This document shows positions 61,301 through 64,000 of a stretch of DNA of 64,000 nucleotides, in pieces. Within the stretch, counting starts at the first letter, position 1, and every line of letters starts with the position of its first letter. The translations under genes were made by a program, and so were the position numbers. Under the pieces are notes generated by a model. The model was not told where the DNA came from. It did not search any database and saw only the letters and a list, made by a program, of their open reading frames with translations. The DNA is from Serpula lacrymans var. lacrymans S7.9 (lineage: Eukaryota > Basidiomycota > Agaricomycetes > Boletales > Serpulaceae). The stretch covers positions 5,482,908-5,546,907 of the forward strand of contig NW_006763290.1 in NCBI RefSeq assembly GCF_000218685.1, in the 5' to 3' direction.

Positions 61301-61514
61301 GAGGGCACCAATGCCAAGTTTAGTCGTCGAGGTACGTGTGAAGGTCGGTGATAAAGTAGAGAAAGGACAGCCGGTGGTCGTCCTGGAGAGCATGAAGACA
61401 GAGACCGTGCTCAGATCTGACGTATCAGGCATTGTGAAAGCTGTGGGATGTAAGAATGGTGAAATGGTAGAGGAAGGGCGAGAGCTGGTTGATATAGAGG
61501 ACAACGATTCTTGA
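58334..61514 (+). CDS. 3-methylcrotonyl-CoA carboxylase, biotin-carrying (alpha) subunit
   Basis: A mitochondrial enzyme of leucine breakdown; this subunit carboxylates its own biotin. About a dozen exons, several very short, between 58334 and 60060. The N-terminus ([18 protein letters not shown]) is a mitochondrial-type leader. Biotin carboxylase domain: [34 protein letters not shown]-grasp [55 protein letters not shown], and [22 protein letters not shown] across an intron. The C-terminal biotinyl domain has the lysine in [10 protein letters not shown]. The MCC rather than pyruvate or acetyl-CoA carboxylase assignment rests on the size, the domain set (BC plus BCCP only) and the ESMKTE motif. 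The beta subunit is not in the window. Confidence 0.92.
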
Positions 61515-61896
61515 TTGGCCCACATCGCATTCATATATATCAACATTGTATTATACCTGATGTAACTTTAAAAACAATATTTGCAGCTCCTGCTTGATGC
61601 TTGATGCTATAACATCAACATCTGACATATAATACTCCATTGGCATGAGATGAATTGCTGTCGCATTCTACAACTCGAAGATGCAATTCAAGGAGGGTAT
61701 CCCGTTCTATCGGGTAGTCCAAAAGTTGCTCCAGTTGAAGGTACATGATAAAGGGGCCGATATATCATAATCTGATTACGATTCCTATCATGGACAGGGT
61801 GCTTAATGCCGAGGTTTCCAAAGACCCATAACAAGGAAAGTTATAGATGAAAGTAATCTATAACACAGAAAAGCGAATAAATGACAAAGCACGATA
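61515..61896. other. convergent 3' flanks
   Basis: About 380 bp between the stop codons of two convergent genes. AT-rich, no ORF of note. Confidence 0.45.
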
Positions 61897-64000
61897 TCAA
61901 AACATGCCCTCCCTTGGAGCGGCCGCAGGCAACGGACGAGGGACCGAACTCCCCGGCCTATTCATCGAGCGCGGTGGCGGCGCAGGACTAGCCCTCGCCG
62001 AGCGTGGCGGCGGCGGCGGTCGAATAGACCCATCCGAAGCCATGCTCTGCAAACTCGGCCTTACAGGCATAGGTGACAGGGCGGTTGGCGTGACAGGCCG
62101 TGAGGCCTTGGGCGTTGGAGATCCTGCTATGGGTAATGGCGGGACGGGTGGGATGGCGGAGGAGGAGTGTGGTTGGGGGGTTCGTGAGCGGGAGGTGGGT
62201 GTTGGGGTTGAGGCTCTTGATGAGAAAGAATCGGGCGTTGGGGTTGAGGCTCTTGATGAGGAAGATTCGGACATTGAGGGAGGGTGGGAATGGTGGAATG
62301 GTGGGGGAGATGATTTATCCCTTGGATTCTCGACGAGAAGTGCATCCAACAGGAAGCGGAAATCAAGTCCGTATTCTTGGAGGAGCTGGTGAGAAGCGTG
62401 AGTTATCTGGTAAAAGCTTACTCGGTGGTGATTAATCGGAAAATTACCTTTTTGCTCTGACTATAAGTAATTCGCAAAGCCTCGTCTACGGTTTGTGTCT
62501 CGACATCAGAACTGTAAACCTGTTTACGGAACATCTCCGCATACGCCTCTATCTGCTTCTTTGCCCAATCAATAAAGCCTGTCGAGATTTTAATTACGGA
62601 TAGACAAGTTTTTATGACACGCCACTTACCACTTGCCATCTCACTCTCCTGGAAACTAGCCAGGAACCAATCGGCAGTATGTTTAATGCCAGTGAAAACA
62701 ACTACTGAGAGATCATTGATGTACATTCCAACGTGCCCTTCGAACCTGATCGCGCGAATGTACTTCCGCATAGCCTCCGTGCGTGCAGACAAAAATGTGC
62801 TGCGGGCCGCAGCACCTGCGTTTAGACGGAGCAAATGGGATACGATGTTGACAATGACAGATTTACGATTATTTGGGGATGACAGCGCCTGGAGTAGTGA
62901 ACTGGTTAGCGAAGCCGTAAGTGGAGTCAGCTTTGCAGCTAAAGATGGCGTCACGGCCAATTTTGCTTTTCCTAAAATTGGGGATGAGAGGCTGTAAATA
63001 TATGTGCCTGTTATTTTGACACTGACCTTGTTCAACGAGTTTGACAGCTTGATCCCATTGTCGGAGGGCAATTGCTACGGTTAAATCATCGGCAAACTCT
63101 CCCATCCAGCGAGCATCGCGTTCAGCCTTGTCTTTCGCAGTACTCCCTTCCACGCCAGCACGTTCTGCCAATTCTGCCATCCATTCTGGCCCAGAAGGAA
63201 TTTGATCCATGTTAAACACGGCTGATGCACGCTGATTACGATTTGTCAGTATCAGCGTCTAAACGATGAGTAATGTTGCTTACATCGCTGCCACCACCAA
63301 CCCACAAAGTCTTACGCCGCTCATGCTCTCCTTCACGTTCTTTGCGTTTCTTGATTGCTAGTTCTTCGGCTACTTGACGGAATTGGCCCAACAGGCTTTT
63401 CTTGTCCGATGGTGTCTCAGTTCTGTAAACGTGCGTCTCCTTGCCATGTCTGATCTTGAACACGTTTGTCATCACTTCAAATTTGAATAAGTCCTTGTTA
63501 CCCGAATTGGTACAGCGTTGTTCTCTAAACTCACTAGCTGTGTCCTTGGTATCCAATACGAGCATCTCGTTGAGCGGCCAGCACCGTTCGGCAACCAACT
63601 TGCCACTCTCTGCGTTGTTCCGACGGCGACGTTTTGCCACCAACACTGCATCATCAAGAATGACAAACCTGACGGTATTGTTGACCTTGTAAGTTGCAGC
63701 ATTGAGTGAGAATATGCCATCCATCTCTATTATAACGTGACGACCAGGGGTAGTGGGCGCAAACTTTGCAGACCCTTCGATTTGGGTGTGAAGGGTTTGC
63801 ATTTGGTTAGCATATAGCACGCGTAGATCCGCGATTGAGGATCGAACGTTTCGTCTACGTTCTGGATGAAATGGAAATATGTTATTAAACTGGCACAGTT
63901 GGCTGTTATAGAAGTACTGTACCTGCTACCGAGGCTGACTCGTCGATGTGCAGAAGTGATGGCATGCCTTTCCATTCTGCAAGGCTTTCCTTCAGTTCTA
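61897..64000 (-). CDS. EXO84: exocyst complex subunit Exo84 (N-terminus beyond the window)
   Basis: Exo84 is part of the octameric exocyst that tethers secretory vesicles to the plasma membrane. The gene enters from the right edge, so its 5' end is missing. Visible: ELKESLAEWKGMPSLLHIDE at the edge, RRRNVRSSIADLRVLYANQM, then the PH-like domain (FAPTTPGRHVIIEMDGIFSL, VRFVILDDAVLVAKRRRR, CWPLNEMLVLDTKD, HVYRTETPSDKKSLLGQFR). The helical cullin-repeat part follows (AIALRQWDQAVKLVEQG, YIRAIRFEGHVGMYINDLS, ALRITYSQSKKLLQEYGLDF). A Pro/Ser-rich tail with two direct copies of SSRASTPTP ends at PREGMF. In the exon joint near 63030 the donor GTGTCA is the one that keeps the frame. Confidence 0.9.

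Noticed and set aside
56759..61514. Enoyl-reductase-like gene next to a biotin carboxylase subunit, considered as part of a polyketide or fatty-acid gene cluster
   Set aside because: No polyketide synthase, transferase or P450 is nearby, and the carboxylase subunit is a standard leucine-catabolism enzyme.
61950..62300. GC-rich repeats with two direct copies of a GGGCGTTGGGGTTGAGGCTCT-type unit, considered as a minisatellite
   Set aside because: They lie inside the Exo84 C-terminal coding exon and encode its Ser/Pro repeats, so they need no separate feature.
1..64000. CRISPR arrays, insertion sequences, prophage or plasmid features
   Set aside because: The spliceosomal introns and gene content are those of a fungal nucleus. 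No such repeats, transposases or replication genes were seen.

Overview
The window looks like nuclear DNA of a mushroom-type basidiomycete (Agaricomycetes). Genes are dense and cut by many 45-70 nt GT-AG introns, with mixed base composition and no operons. Several proteins are of types seen in this group: STE3-type lipopeptide pheromone receptors, a DUF7137 protein, a G-alpha with a long insert, and a Ser/Thr-rich single-pass membrane protein. I built the gene models by hand from the reading frames and splice signals. I ran no database search.

Layout. 0.5-5.6 kb: an RS-rich nuclear-type protein, a possible gene relic, and COG8 (Golgi tethering). 5.6-10.8 kb: a tandem duplication of an F-box gene, the first copy intact and the second broken. 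11.0-12.5 kb: a replication factor C subunit. 12.7-25.4 kb: two tandem STE3-like receptor genes (18.4-20.0 and 22.1-23.7 kb), bracketed by two genes of one unrecognised membrane-protein family (12.8-13.6 and 24.4-25.4 kb). A mitochondrial-type seryl-tRNA synthetase and an alpha/beta hydrolase also lie inside the bracket. This is the most interesting block and resembles a mating-type B (pheromone/receptor) locus, but I found no convincing CaaX pheromone precursor gene.

26.1-28.7 kb: a hexose transporter, with a paralogue at 48.4-50.7 kb. Both contain what appears to be the same 3-nt micro-exon. 30.4-36.2 kb: a DUF7137 protein, a multi-pass membrane protein, inositol monophosphatase and proteasome alpha-5. 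36.6-39.2 kb: an atypical G-alpha in which the usual catalytic glutamine is alanine. 39.2-42.7 kb: largely empty. 42.7-45.7 kb: a mucin-like membrane protein whose signal peptide is out of frame with the body. 46.1-47.2 kb: an unrecognised N-anchored protein.

50.9-64.0 kb is mainly housekeeping: a RidA-family protein with a mitochondrial-type leader, DASH subunit Ask1, tRNA-dihydrouridine synthase Dus2, an MDR-family oxidoreductase, the biotin-carrying subunit of 3-methylcrotonyl-CoA carboxylase, and exocyst Exo84, which runs off the right edge. The functional links that can be argued are the receptors with the nearby G-alpha (possible pheromone signalling; the link is inference) and COG8 with Exo84 (both vesicle tethering, but not adjacent).
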